DNA from: Mesodorylaimus sp. YZB2_4
Lineage: Eukaryota; Nematoda; Enoplea; Dorylaimida; Dorylaimidae
Length of the DNA: 64,000 nucleotides
Reading direction: 5' to 3'
Assembly (NCBI GenBank): GCA_030248295.1
Contig: JASANH010001445.1
Coordinates: 62,001-126,000 of the forward strand
A program made the position numbers and the translations under genes. Every line of letters begins with the position of its first letter. The first letter of the stretch is position 1. Below the pieces are notes generated by a model. The model was not told the origin of the DNA, did no database searches, and saw only the letters and a list, made by a program, of their open reading frames with translations. Below are positions 23,401-47,536 of the stretch, in pieces.

Positions 23401-26400
23401 GAATACATTCTCGTACAGGAAATCCGATAACCACGGCACAGTCGCCGTCACATCGCAACTTTTCAATACGGAAAAATTATATCTGAAACGAACACCCACT
23501 ATACCCTTTCTCAGCCAACCCAGACATGATTAACCACTTACGTCAAGACCAACTGGTAAGCTTGTCGCCCATCCTGAAACAAGTCCCGTGGACCAAGCGC
23601 CGTCAACTTGGCGTCCGATGGCCTAAACATAAACTCAGCATCAGCTGCAATTCGTCAACTGTTCAACAGTAGCCGCCGTCGTCATCATCAGTGCCAGTAA
23701 TAACATCTCAGTCGTGATCAGACATGCCTGATGACCGTCTGATCGACTCTCACCAATCAGATCTGAAAGGAGCTAATCTAATAGATCTGATCACTGCCTC
23801 ATCACACCTGATCAGGTCTGATTACAGCCAGATCACATCAGATCACCGCCAGATCACATTTAATCACCGCCAGAAACCATCTGATTAAAGTTCGGTCAGG
23901 TCTGACCAATACCTCATCAACCAGATCACTAAGTTATCAGATCTGATCAGATTACCGACGGATCAAATTTTAGCACTGTCTCATTCGACTTGTTTATTCA
24001 TTGATCGGACCTGATCACTGGCTGGTTGGTGATCAGCCCTAATGCTCCGGGATAACACCCGATTACTGATCAGAACATACCTGAGTGGTTGGCAAGCGTG
24101 TCTCAGCGTGACCAAAGGTGACAATTCCTCGTAATGCAATGGCGACACCACGTCCAGCTTGACTATCGAGTCTGAGCTCATCTAAAACATTCAGATGATC
24201 ACCCCGATAAATACTGCCCACTCCAAACACCTACCATACTAACATCCGACGTCGTAAGTCTCAATCCATGAAACGAGACGCTATAACTGGCAATCACATC
24301 GCCCAAGCTCGACCACCATTTCGTAATGCACAATTCCAAAGTGTATCCGCCAGTCACACAAAAACTGTGTGTTGTCTCTCCATTTTCGGACAAAGTGATA
24401 ACCTTAAAGGTCAGCAGTTACTATCCTCACATTTCATTGTTGCACTATGTACTTAAAGCGGAAAGACACGACTGCTGCTGGTTGATTTGACCTATGATCT
24501 GCTATTGGCCTGATGTGAGTCCATCCACAAACCCAGGATGCAAGATCATGCTTACAGAGTATCGTGGATCGTGGCCTAGCGGGTTAAGGCGCCTGCCTCT
24601 TAAGCTGGGTGCGCACTTACAGGGAAGGGTTCCACTCCCGCCTGAGTACAAAAGATTGTTAAATATGTGTTGCTTAGCCCTCGAGCGCGCTGTATGGTGC
24701 TTGGCTAGGAATAAAGTTTGACGACAGTACGCACCCGACAAATAGTCATGTTCCGTCCATAGCCAGTCACTAGAGCTACTGTACTGATGAGCCAGCATCC
24801 CTACTGTAACCACCCATTGATCCTACCTTGTAACACTCGGTCGCTCTATAACTTTTGTTTGGCAATAACTGAACTGTATGAAAGACGAATCGACTGAATT
24901 TTTCGCTATCCTTGCTTTGAAACTTCAGCACTGAAAAGCACCCATCGTAGTCAATCAGACACGCACAACCTACAAAATGCTTACCTGCCCAATCCGCACC
25001 ATCCGGCACATGGATAAAATGTCTACGAGAAAATGCCGGTTTGAACGCCACTTTCTCAAAATTCATCGTATAATGTACGACGTCGGCCACCATCTCAGGA
25101 ACGATCACATTAATCGGAACTCGAAATACTGGACCCAAATCACTGCAGTCAGATTCGTAAGCAACGATCTAAAAAAATAAATCTTCGTAAGAGGCAAGAC
25201 AGAGGAAACGGCTGGGCATTGAACCCGCACCAATGGGTTCTAGTCCGTATACTAACCATTTATACTTGGAAACATTTCAGCTCCTTTTTTTGAAAAAACT
25301 GTTAATCGAATGATGACCAAATTGACTTACCTCCGTTTTATGCATACTATTCTTAGACAATCCCCTCGGATCGACTTTGACTGTAATTTGTCGTTGCTGA
25401 TTCATCAATTCCAAATTGGAGGGTAATTCCACCCAAGGGGCTGCGCATCTCAAAGCCAAATGTTTCTCAAATGACACTTTCTCTTCGTTGGCTAAAATGT
25501 TTTAAAATTATTCATAAAACTCACTTACATTACAACAAAACAAATCTTACGACAATCGTCTTTAAAAATTGGTTCCACAGAAATGTGAAATTCTTTGGGT
25601 CTTTGCAGTTGATGCAATTCACGCAAGTAGACGCCTCTGCCTTTCCCATCTACACTTATCGAATATCGCACATTGTGCTGCAATACCTTATTGTTCTTGA
25701 CGAGGTAGTCGAAGGTCGGTTCAACCTGCAATCAAATGATCAAGAATGTATAAGTCCAATCAATCATTTCAACCTGATCGATCAGTGATCATGATCACGA
25801 CCACATCGACCGTTGATATTGATTTGATCGATCATCTTGATCTGACTGATCGAGTTCATCAAAGTATGTACTCGATCAGCCAGAAGATGAGAATCGATCT
25901 GGTCACACTTCTCAACCCCTCACATAACTCACCTGAATCAAACCGTATCCAACGGAGAACGCATCGTAACCTGGCACTGGCACAGCCGTATTTTCCAGCG
26001 CAAGGCGTACGCTACTTTGCGAATAGGGAACTCCTTTTTTCTTCAAGCCGGACAGAATACATGCTATAAAACAAGGATTTTCTGTACACACGTAGTGGTC
26101 CAGAGTGTTTGCACTTACCCAATGCACCGGCCACATGGGGCGAACTCATCGAGGTACCATTTTGCAACTGGCTTCCTTTCAATGTCCAATTCGGCACGCT
26201 GGTTATTGCACCACCTGGTGCACTCACACTCACACCGACGTGACCATCCGTTCTATAAAATGGTCTGATGGCCAGGCATAAAGTCACAAAACACCCACCA
26301 AAGGTTATTTACGTTGGGCCTCTCGCAGACCACGAATACAGCATGGGCGGCAACTTTTCTCTCAGCGAATATAATGTCGTCATCATTTCTGGCGACAGGT

Positions 26401-29086
26401 AAGCACCGACACCTACAAGAGACAAAGATAGCGCCACACCCTGCATGGGCAGACAAAACTTAGCCAGTTGACTCAAACCTTGAAAAGGATCCCGGCGCCA
26501 CCCCCTACCCCTGTGGTCTTATGTAACCTGCCCTCCCTCCCTCCCCCCCCCCCCCCAAGATGATGGATTAGGCGCCATCTCAAAATAGCCCTTTCTGGTC
26601 AGAAGTAAGAAGGCGTCTAATCAGACGCTGTCAGACGTCGAATCAGAAGATTTTGGTCTGAGACACCTTCTGACCAGAAGGGGTATTTCGAGATGACGCC
26701 TTAAAAGAAAGAGTGGATTCTCCATCTCTACCACATATTAAAAAACCAGAAATCTTCAGTATTTCTTTTTGTTTTCTAGTCAAAATTTAAACATTTAACA
26801 AACAAATTAGATCTTGCCCATACATGACAAAATCAAGAGAAAACTTTCACGTACCAATACACGCACTGGACGTGCCACCAGGACAGCCCACCGTGCTCAG
26901 ACAAGGCCCATTATTGCCTGCCGACGAAACGAACAGAATGCCGTGCTTGTAAACAGCTTCTTCGATGGCCTGATTAATTCTCCTGCACAAAAATAAAACA
27001 TCCATCAATCCCTACGAGCCTCGCTCACAATCAGTCACCGCCTTACCCAGAATTCGGCCAATGGGCAGCTTCTCCGTAACTATAATTAACAACATCCACG
27101 TTCATCTCGATACACTTATTGATCTGAAAACAAGAAAATGTCATTCCCAAATAGAACAAAGGACTCGAAGGGACTGTGATATAATGTCCATCTGCCAGTT
27201 CTGAATAAATTTTTTGAATCTTTTGATGCGAAAAAGTAGATATAGTTGATTCTATGGGAAATTTGACCTTAACGAGTCGGTTGGTCATCATTTTCCTAGT
27301 GTTTCGTCTCGCCCTTAAGAGTGCCCTGCCATGAGATCGGGTAATAAAAGCCGAAAAAGTCGAAACTTTTGCGTACAGAGCCGGCATAAGAATCCACACC
27401 CCCCTATGTTGAAGGAAAAAAGTGAAGTTACCGCTCTAACTAAAGCTGTTCCAGTCTCCATCGACCTCAGACGTGAATCACCAGTTATCAAGACTACGAC
27501 TTGCGCCCCAGGCGCCACTCCATTGCGTTCAGGCTCTTGAGGGAAATTGGCTGCCGCAATCGAAGCTACATGAGTACCGTGGCCACCTAGAACAAGCAAA
27601 AACGATAATATAAGATAAGAACTACTCAAAAATGGAGGCCTTACAGCAAGTAGTGGCTATCTCCAACAAATTGCCATTATCGTAAATATTCACAGTGAAT
27701 GAAAGCATATCTGAAATTAAAAAATCACTAGTTCAACTTTTCAAAAAATCCTAACCCTACCTTGACTAGAAAACCGGGCGCGTTCTCGATTTTCTCGGTA
27801 ACTGCTCAGCAGAACACAAGATTCCAGCTTTCCTCGACCAGACGTATCGATACAGGCTCTAAAAAACGGGGTCAGAAAACCAGTATGGCATGTCAGAATA
27901 TGGAAACCCCCGCCAGACCAGTCTTCGCTTACTGCCACGTTTTGCCATCATGAAAGACTAAACAATCCAAAATCGGACCACAATCGTGATAATCTCGTTC
28001 CAATGTTTTCAAAATATCCGATTGAGCAGTCAAATCTTCTTTTTTCCATCGCAGCTCCTATGTAGATAAAACAAGTCAGAAATCGACAGCTCAGTCAGCC
28101 TGGACCCTGAAGTTTATCTCACCAATTCCTGCGGATTCGTTCCATGTTCCTTATCGAATGCCTCGATTTGTCTTTGCACATCAGCGACTGCCAAACGATG
28201 TAATGGATCCCACAATTTCTCTTTTCCTTCTTTCTACAAACGTGAAGTGGACAATAAAAAACCAATAGAATGAAGCGTTTGAATCTTACTCGGACACGTT
28301 CTCGCAAATTCACAGGATACAGTTCGTAAATATCTTTCAAACCAAGATGATATTTTCCTGTGGGATTCGTCCAACTTGAAGGAATCTGAAAGAATATCAA
28401 GGATGAGCGTCTGAATTAGCACTGCCTAGAACGGAAAACTACAAAGATTGCTAAAGTCAGGATTCAAATAAGAAACCTTGCTTATATCATTTCCCTGATC
28501 GGAAAACGTGTATAGCCAATTTACCTTTAATTTTCGACCACTGAGGCCTGCGAGAAAGCCATCTTCCGAAACAGACCTTACGGTTGATGTGTCCACATCA
28601 CCAGCCCCACTACAGTTGACTATGTCGATGATTTTCGGCTTTCCGTCCGATGTGACCTGAATATGACAATATTTAAAAATTTGCTTTGAATAAGTATGAT
28701 GTAAAAGCAAAAAAATCTAAATGGCGAATACAGAACGGTCATGTGCGGAGGTACATATGCAGATACACTAACTATACCAAGCAGCTACGGCCAACCAACG
28801 TACATACCTGCATTCCTGGCGCCGCTGGATCCACCCCGGTATCCAATATTGCAACGATCGTTCCTCGGCCATCGAACTGAGGATATTTTCGTAAAAATTC
28901 CGTCACACCGGTTTCTGTTTTCGGCAGAAGTTGGGATACGGGGAAAATGGAATCGCTCACATCTTTCGGCGGGCTAACCGATTTCGATCCATTTTTCCTG
29001 TCTTCATGGCTGTCATCTTTCATAAAATTCTTTCCGTTTATCAAAGACGATGGATTAACTGCATAAACTATCTCCTTCGCCGCCAT
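20473..29086 (-). CDS. TPP2: Tripeptidyl peptidase II
   Basis: Giant cytosolic subtilisin-type serine exopeptidase that removes N-terminal tripeptides downstream of the proteasome. 1363 aa from 27 exons (human about 1250). Exons 5'-3': 29086-28808, 28656-28525, 28385-28290, 28233-28123, 28057-27933, 27858-27761, 27710-27645, 27586-27432, 27123-27047, 26982-26855, 26412-26313, 26252-26119, 26063-25933, 25725-25551, 25491-25331, 25168-24827, 24402-24235, 24181-24081, 23622-23542, 23482-23329, 23271-23024, 22960-22761, 22705-22566, 22511-22381, 22324-21976, 21784-21665, 20562-20473. The catalytic triad is intact: Asp82 (ILDTGVD), His305 (GHGTHVAS), Ser489 (NGTSMSSPH), with oxyanion Asn near 403 (SAGNNGP). 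The long C-terminal half matches TPP2 throughout and ends [10 protein letters not shown]. All exon phases agree. The last intron (20563-21664) is 1.1 kb. ATG at 29084-29086. Confidence 0.95.
20563..21664 (-). other. Last intron of TPP2, 1.1 kb
   Basis: Joins MCLE to LYEQLGW in the TPP2 reading frame. It contains a C homopolymer at 21486-21495. Open frames at 20352-20885 (-) and 20701-20904 (+) fall here, but they have no family resemblance and I treat them as chance. Confidence 0.7.
23690..24075. repeat. GATC-rich degenerate repeat block in a TPP2 intron
   Basis: Variants of CTGATCA and AGATCACATCTGATC recur every 10-25 bases through most of this intron, in both orientations, with no open frame. 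Similar but shorter blocks lie at 18660-18860 and 25770-25870, also inside introns. Confidence 0.6.
24566..24728 (+). repeat. tRNA-derived SINE, copy 1
   Basis: Starts with a tRNA-like head: GTGGCCTAGCGGGTTAAGGC resembles an A box and GGGTTCCACTCCCGCC a B box. A tail with AAATATGTGTTGCTTAGC follows and ends in AATAAAGTTTG. About 160 bp line up with 48187-48345. It lies in the TPP2 intron 24403-24826, antisense to that gene. Confidence 0.75.
25203..25262 (-). repeat. Possible degenerate tRNA-like sequence
   Basis: The minus strand contains an A-box-like TGGTTAGTATAC and a B-box-like GGTTCAATGCC at tRNA spacing. The acceptor, anticodon and T stems do not pair properly. It may be a tRNA pseudogene or SINE remnant in a TPP2 intron; not a functional tRNA. 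Confidence 0.3.
26568..26703. repeat. Short foldback element in a TPP2 intron
   Basis: The left part (AGGCGCCATCTCAAAATAGC, then TTTCTGGTCAGAAG) is mirrored as reverse complement on the right (CTTCTGACCAGAAGGGG, then GAGATGACGCCT). The structure is about 136 bp with imperfect arms of about 60 bp. It is probably a MITE. A C homopolymer lies immediately upstream (26543-26556). Confidence 0.6.
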
Positions 29087-29326
29087 CTACCTACTCCACA
29101 CTACTCTGACTCTGCTGACCTACTGACATAAAGTTTGCTCCACTTATCGGATACCAAGTTCCGCGGTCGAAGCAGACAATTTGCAATAAGCAGGAAGTTT
29201 AGGCGCCAATTTAAATTTTGTGTTGGAATGCTGCAGTGTTGACTAAGGTTGCTAGGGAACCATCACGATGCGAATGCTCATTACTGGTTCACTTCGTTTT
29301 ATTCACACCAGCCAAACGTGACAAAA
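29087..29326. promoter_or_regulatory. Shared divergent promoter of TPP2 and IFT80
   Basis: 240 bases separate the two ATG codons, which face away from each other, so both promoters must fit here. An RFX-type X-box lies on the IFT80 side at 29248-29260. No TATA box is apparent. Confidence 0.65.
29248..29260 (+). promoter_or_regulatory. X-box (RFX/DAF-19 site) upstream of IFT80
   Basis: GTTGCTAGGGAAC fits the X-box consensus RYYNYY-N(1-3)-RRNRAC at every position. It begins 79 and ends 67 bases before the IFT80 ATG, the usual distance for cilium genes controlled by RFX factors. The placement in front of an intraflagellar transport gene makes function likely. Confidence 0.75.
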
Positions 29327-34888
<5,562 letters not shown>

Positions 34889-35221
34889 TCTTACTGATGG
34901 CATTGCACCACACTGCATCTACGCACGCTATCATCATCACTTTACTCAACATGACCACTCCAATAAAAGCGAAACAAAAACATCACCCGCGGCTGCAAAA
35001 GGTCAACTCAACTTACTGATAATAATCCTTATAATTCAACATTGCAATTTCAAAATCCTAATCAGCGGACCATGCGGAATGTCCCCCACGGTCCAAACCC
35101 AATCCCGTTCCTCAAAGTGCACATTCTCTTACGAAATATAGTAAACACACAATAACCCAACCACGAATGAAAACTCTACCATCCTAGCCACCCCCTTCGC
35201 CACACGTTTTATCACCAACCT
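34889..35221. other. Convergent 3' interval between IFT80 and STT3
   Basis: 333 bases holding the IFT80 3' UTR with AATAAA at 34962-34967, and presumably the STT3 3' UTR on the minus strand. No gene is seen. Confidence 0.6.
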
Positions 35222-38906
<3,685 letters not shown>

Positions 38907-39767
38907 TTTAAATTCTTTTCACCAACTAAACAAAAAGGAAAAACAATTCTATTCCTAAAATTCCCGTATTTTCTTCATCAAACGAAGAAAAACCGCCTAA
39001 CAACGGCCACGCAATGCAAAATCCCAGACTGCTCGAAAGCGCACACCGTTAGCTGATTCTCAGGTACACACAACCTAAGTTCAAACCAGTGGAAATTTAA
39101 ACTTCCTATTTGAACCTCTTGATAATCGAGATTTCACATCGTCCACGAGCATTCCAGTTTATTCCAAGCTTACAAGCACAACTAACATCAATGCGCATTA
39201 CAATTCCAAAGACAGTAAACACTCCCACAGTATCTGATCCTGGTCAAAATACCTGTCCATATTCTACCCCAATAGCATGCCCAATCATCTCAAATCCATT
39301 ACAGCATATTTCCACATTAAGTAAATATGTAACACAATCTCAAACTATACAAAAAGCAGCTCGGCTTGACACTTTCCAAATAACTGAATAAAAATCCAGG
39401 CCAGCACACCAACAATGGTCTCACTAAACCCGGCCTATCATTACCAAATATTCATGACACCCAACGCACAGCATAGCATACATCGCCCACTATCTCAGAC
39501 TTAAAAGTCATTTGGTGATGTCACACTTTACAATCGAACTCACAAAAACCTAAAATGCATTCGCTCAAATGGAGCAAACATCTGAGAAAGTGGAAAAGCT
39601 ATCCTGTAAAACACGGATTAATGCGAGGATCAGTTCTAACCCACAAACCATACCCACCTACGGCACACACATCCACAAACACCAACATCTAAAAAGCGAG
39701 GCAGCAAAACAACGCAAAGGGAAAACATCAAATTTCTTGCCCGTATTCCAAGCGTCCACTTCTCGCC
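38907..39767. other. Intergenic interval between STT3 and Argonaute
   Basis: Holds the STT3 promoter at the low end and the Argonaute 3' UTR at the high end, since both genes are on the minus strand. AT-rich, with no supported coding sequence. Confidence 0.6.
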
Positions 39768-43686
<3,919 letters not shown>

Positions 43687-44487
43687 GGCTACAAATGCAA
43701 CAAAACCTTGTTTTACACTTTTATGAATCACGAGTACTCGCTCCGTGGCATCATTGCATTTGATCAACCAGAAAGTTTCCATTTTTAGTTTTTAAAACAC
43801 TAAAATAGGTGCATCGAATATCACAACTTCCTATCAACAAAAACTTCACTCCCTAAATGACTAATTGCCGCTTTTACTTTCTCTTTCAGTCTGAGACATG
43901 GTACAACACGACGACGAATCAACTCCAAGCCACTCACCGTGACCAATTTGAAACATGGCCGGCAATGAGCCCAAATGGCTAACGAATGCGTCTCGTTCCA
44001 GTTTGATATTTGCTTAATAAATTTCAACAAAAATAAGATTTAAAAACATTATTTTTGGAAAACTTACACTTCCGTTTGCGAAACAACAAACATTGAAAAC
44101 ACGTGCGACAGAGCAAGCTCGCCAGAAAAGGCAAAAGCGCACAGTCGTACATGTCGAATTGCAATCAGCAGCTGCGAAAGGGCGCGCCCGAGACCTGAGG
44201 ATCAAGGCGCGAAATTTAAAACAGTATGCTGGGGACATTGTTGATGCGCCAATCACATTTCACCTTACAGAAAGAACTGAAAGGATGGCAGGCATATAGG
44301 GCTTACTAAATGGTAAAGGCAGGCAAGTGGTTCAGATAGGACTGGCAAGTCTGTCGTTCCCTTCAAATAGCTCTGCCATTTCCTGCAGCTGCAAGTTCTG
44401 TGTTCTCAGATTATGTGACTGCTGCAATATATGGTACCTCGGTTTTTACGCCCCAACAGCAAAAGCGCATTACAGTACCCAATCTTA
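43687..44487. other. Interval between Argonaute and the RecQ gene
   Basis: The minus strand has an acceptor (TTTGTAG) ending at 43689 and a good donor (GTAAG) at about 44068, so a 5' Argonaute exon near 44069-44093 is possible. It does not continue the protein frame cleanly, so it may be 5' UTR. The frame that stays open to ATG 43782 has no conserved residues. The RecQ 3' UTR is also here. Confidence 0.4.
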
Positions 44488-46498
44488 TCATTCAGTCCTT
44501 CGTTTCTTGGCGGGCGGCCCCTTGTATATTTCCCCACAATCGCTCATAAATATCACGTCCCCATCGTTCAGAAAAGCAGCTCTAGCTCCCGTTGTCAAAT
44601 AGCTAATGATACTGTATGGAGTGAAATGGAAGTCCTCCTTCAAATAGCCTTCCAATAGCAAATGCACAATTATCCTCTCCGCTTTTTCTCTAGCAATCGA
44701 ATTCTTTTTTTGGGTTTTCATAAAGGCTTCTATTAATTTCAACGCAGTCAATTTGGAGTCGGATTTGCCAATGATGCTCAATATGGTTCGACAATGTGCA
44801 GCCACATCCAAGCATTCCTCGACCAACTGACCATTCTTGTTCTTCTTACAATTATCGCACATTTCTTCACACCACGATCGATCCCAAGTTTCACCGAAAT
44901 GGCGAGCAATGACGGCACGACGACATTCGTTGGATGGCGTTTGACAATAGTTGACAATTGAGTACAAATTCTCGATTCCCGTCTTTTCTGTGCATACCAT
45001 TGTGCTTTGTCGAAAAATATCGCCGTATCGATAATAAAGTAAGCACACTGACGATTTGCTATCTCTGCCAGCACGGCCACTTTCTTGGTAATAATTTTCC
45101 ATCGATTTTGGTAAACTATGATGAATCACAAACCTGACGTCGGGCTTATCGATACCCATCCCAAATGCCACAGTCGCCACGATGACTTGGTATTGATTAC
45201 TCGTCCACTTTCTATGCACTTCGCTTCGACGCTGAGAATCCACATCGGCGTGATAAAATGCGGCTTTGATACCCGCTTTTCTGAAATTAAAATGGTGGTC
45301 AGAATAGAAAACTGATCTAGGATCCTTTCTTGACTTTCTTGTGAAGCATCATACTGGCAAGAGTGTAAGTCCATACTGTAGTAGCGGGCACTTTTGGATG
45401 ATGAGAAAGGGGAGGGAGGTACCTGGATTAGGGTATCCCAGGAAGGAACCCATGCCTGTACTCAATGGGTAAGGGCTCAATCCCCCTCACCCCTCACCTC
45501 AAACCATCCGTCAATTCCTCCGATTCCTTCTTCGAAAAACAATACACAATCCCGCATTCTCCAACAAACCGCTCCTTTATCATTTTGCAAATATCTTCCA
45601 AAAATTCCTTGCTGTCCGCTGGTTTTTGACGGACTTCATAAAATAAATTCCTTCGATTAAATCCAGCTCGAAAAACCAAAGCGGCCGGAATGTTTAGCAT
45701 ATTTTTCACATCGTCCACAACTCGACTACCCGCCGTTGCAGTCAATCCGAGTAACGGCGTTTTTGGAAATTGCCTTTTCAATATATTCAAAAATTTATAA
45801 TCTGTTCGAAAATCGTGTCCCCATTGAGAACAACAATGCACTTCATCGATGGCTATCAATTTCAATCGACCCATTTCGTAGCATTTTTCTAATTTCGACA
45901 TGAATCGCTTACTTTTAGCGATTTTTTCCGGAGTGACATAAATAAGTTTTAATGTACGATTGGTCTTGTCAATCATTGCATTTTGGATCGCAGTTAATCG
46001 TGCAGGTGGACAACTTTGATCCAACATCGCACTTTCGATATTCAACTGTTCCAAGGCCATTACTTGATCTTCCATCAACGATACCAATGGCGATACGACC
46101 AAAGTTATGCCATCCGATATTACGGCAGGTAATTGATAACACAAACTTTTTCCACCACCAGTCGACATGATCAAAATTGCATCTTCGCCCGATAAACAAG
46201 CATTGATCACCGATAATTGTAGTTCACGGAAATCACTCATTTTGAACACAGATGTCAAAGCTGAACGTAAAGATGCCGACCAAATAAATTTTTCTGATTC
46301 CCAAGCCGATTCCGAATTAGTTTTGTCATCGATTCGTCGTTCAATAATTCGTAATAACTGATCACGTTTTTCCACGAGTTTTCTTTTTCGCTGTTTTAAT
46401 TCCGTAACTTGATTATCGATTAGTTTGATTTCGTCCTCGATTTCTGTTAATTCTCGGCTTAGCGACGATGAAGATGGTTTATTCGACGTTTCTGCCAT
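44488..46498 (-). CDS. RECQL: RecQ1-like ATP-dependent DNA helicase
   Basis: 3'-5' DNA helicase of the RECQ1/RECQL branch (C. elegans K02F3.12 type), acting in replication and repair. 597 aa from two exons, 46498-45498 and 45280-44488, joined in phase 2. An N-terminal coiled coil (residues about 15-62) is followed by Walker A STGGGKSLCYQ (112-122), DEVH box (218-221), the RecQ lobe 2 with ATVAFGMGIDKPDVRFVIHH, and motif VI QESGRAGRD. A four-cysteine zinc site follows (NYCQ, NECRR, CEEMCDNC), then a winged-helix domain ending YLKEDFHFTPYSIISYL. A basic tail KKRRTE could be a nuclear signal. The length and coiled-coil N terminus match RECQ1 and not BLM or WRN. ATG at 46496-46498. Confidence 0.95.
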
Positions 46499-47536
46499 GT
46501 TTTCGATTTCAAATATCACGAAAAATCTGGAAGAACAAAGAAAATCGGCCGAATTTTTTTGTACCCTACAGTATGTCTGCATGCTTGGACTTGTACTCTT
46601 ATAACAATTACGCGCAAATTTAAAATTTATGAATCGCGTCTTACAGAACTAACTGATGGAAAAACCGTGCAGTAGCCTTAGAATAAAACAGCAATGAGGT
46701 TTTAAAAATAGTTTTACTTGATTCTGTATTACCATCAAAAATTTGAGGTTTCCGCTCAAAGAGAAATTTCTTATCACATGTTGCTCAGTTGTCTGCTGCT
46801 AGCGGGAAGCTTTTAATAAAGTGTTGCGAATGCGGAAGCAGTGCACATGCGCGCGCGCGTTGGTAGGCTAGCTGATTGGCTAGTAGAACCAACATCATGA
46901 CGCGCCTGTATCATGTGCAGTGTATCCCCTTGTGATGTTTATGAGTAGCTTCATTCTTTTCCCGAATTTTTTATCGGGTGCCTCTCACTTTATTATTCTG
47001 TTATCATTTTGACGTGAATGCGCACCGTTCGCCTGATAAATATGTCGCGTAGAACTATGTTCCTGTCATCTTTCGCCCGTCACTTACTGCGTACAGTGTC
47101 CCTTCGCCATCTGCTAGCTACGAGTACCAAATGTTTAGTAAAACCATCTTGACTTTGGCGTGTCACAAGCCGCAGTAAACAACCGCGCCAAGCAGTAACT
47201 GTAGGGCTGTAGGCTATGCTGTTTTTGTTTCTGGCATTCTTTCCACTGTTAGCTTTCGATTTCTCTCCTCCCGGGCCTAGTTACGTTCGTGCGAATATGT
47301 GTCTTCGTTGTTGCGACGAATTTTTCCATTTCAAACTGACACCCCGCTCGACACAGTCTTTCCTCGAACACATCCGTTTCTCCCGGAAAATCCCTCGGGG
47401 AACGGATGTGTTCGGAGAAAGACCTCTTCAAAGGCTGGCCTGATTTTAGACTAAAATGGGGCGGTGAACAATCGTCTATTACGAGCCGTTCTTCATTCTA
47501 GGAAATTTAACAATTTTTGTTCATATCCGATAAAAA
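46499..47536. other. Divergent intergenic region between RecQ and the Na+/H+ exchanger
   Basis: 1038 bases upstream of both genes. It contains a 26-bp-stem hairpin at 47357-47422 and a short GC-alternating run (GCGCGCGCG near 46850). No coding sequence is supported. Confidence 0.55.
47357..47422. repeat. Stem-loop with about 26-bp stem
   Basis: The left arm 47357-47384 and right arm 47397-47422 are complementary apart from a few mismatches, with a loop of about 12 bases. Size and pairing resemble a miRNA precursor, but a palindromic element remnant is equally possible. No miRNA family is recognised. Confidence 0.5.

Noticed and set aside
24571..24660. tRNA gene on the plus strand
   Set aside because: A and B boxes are tRNA-like, but acceptor and anticodon stems do not fold, and the sequence recurs with a tail at 48187, so it is a SINE.
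43687..43782. Extending Argonaute to the ATG at 43782
   Set aside because: The added 32 residues have no similarity to Argonautes, and a splice acceptor stands directly before the ATG at 43686.
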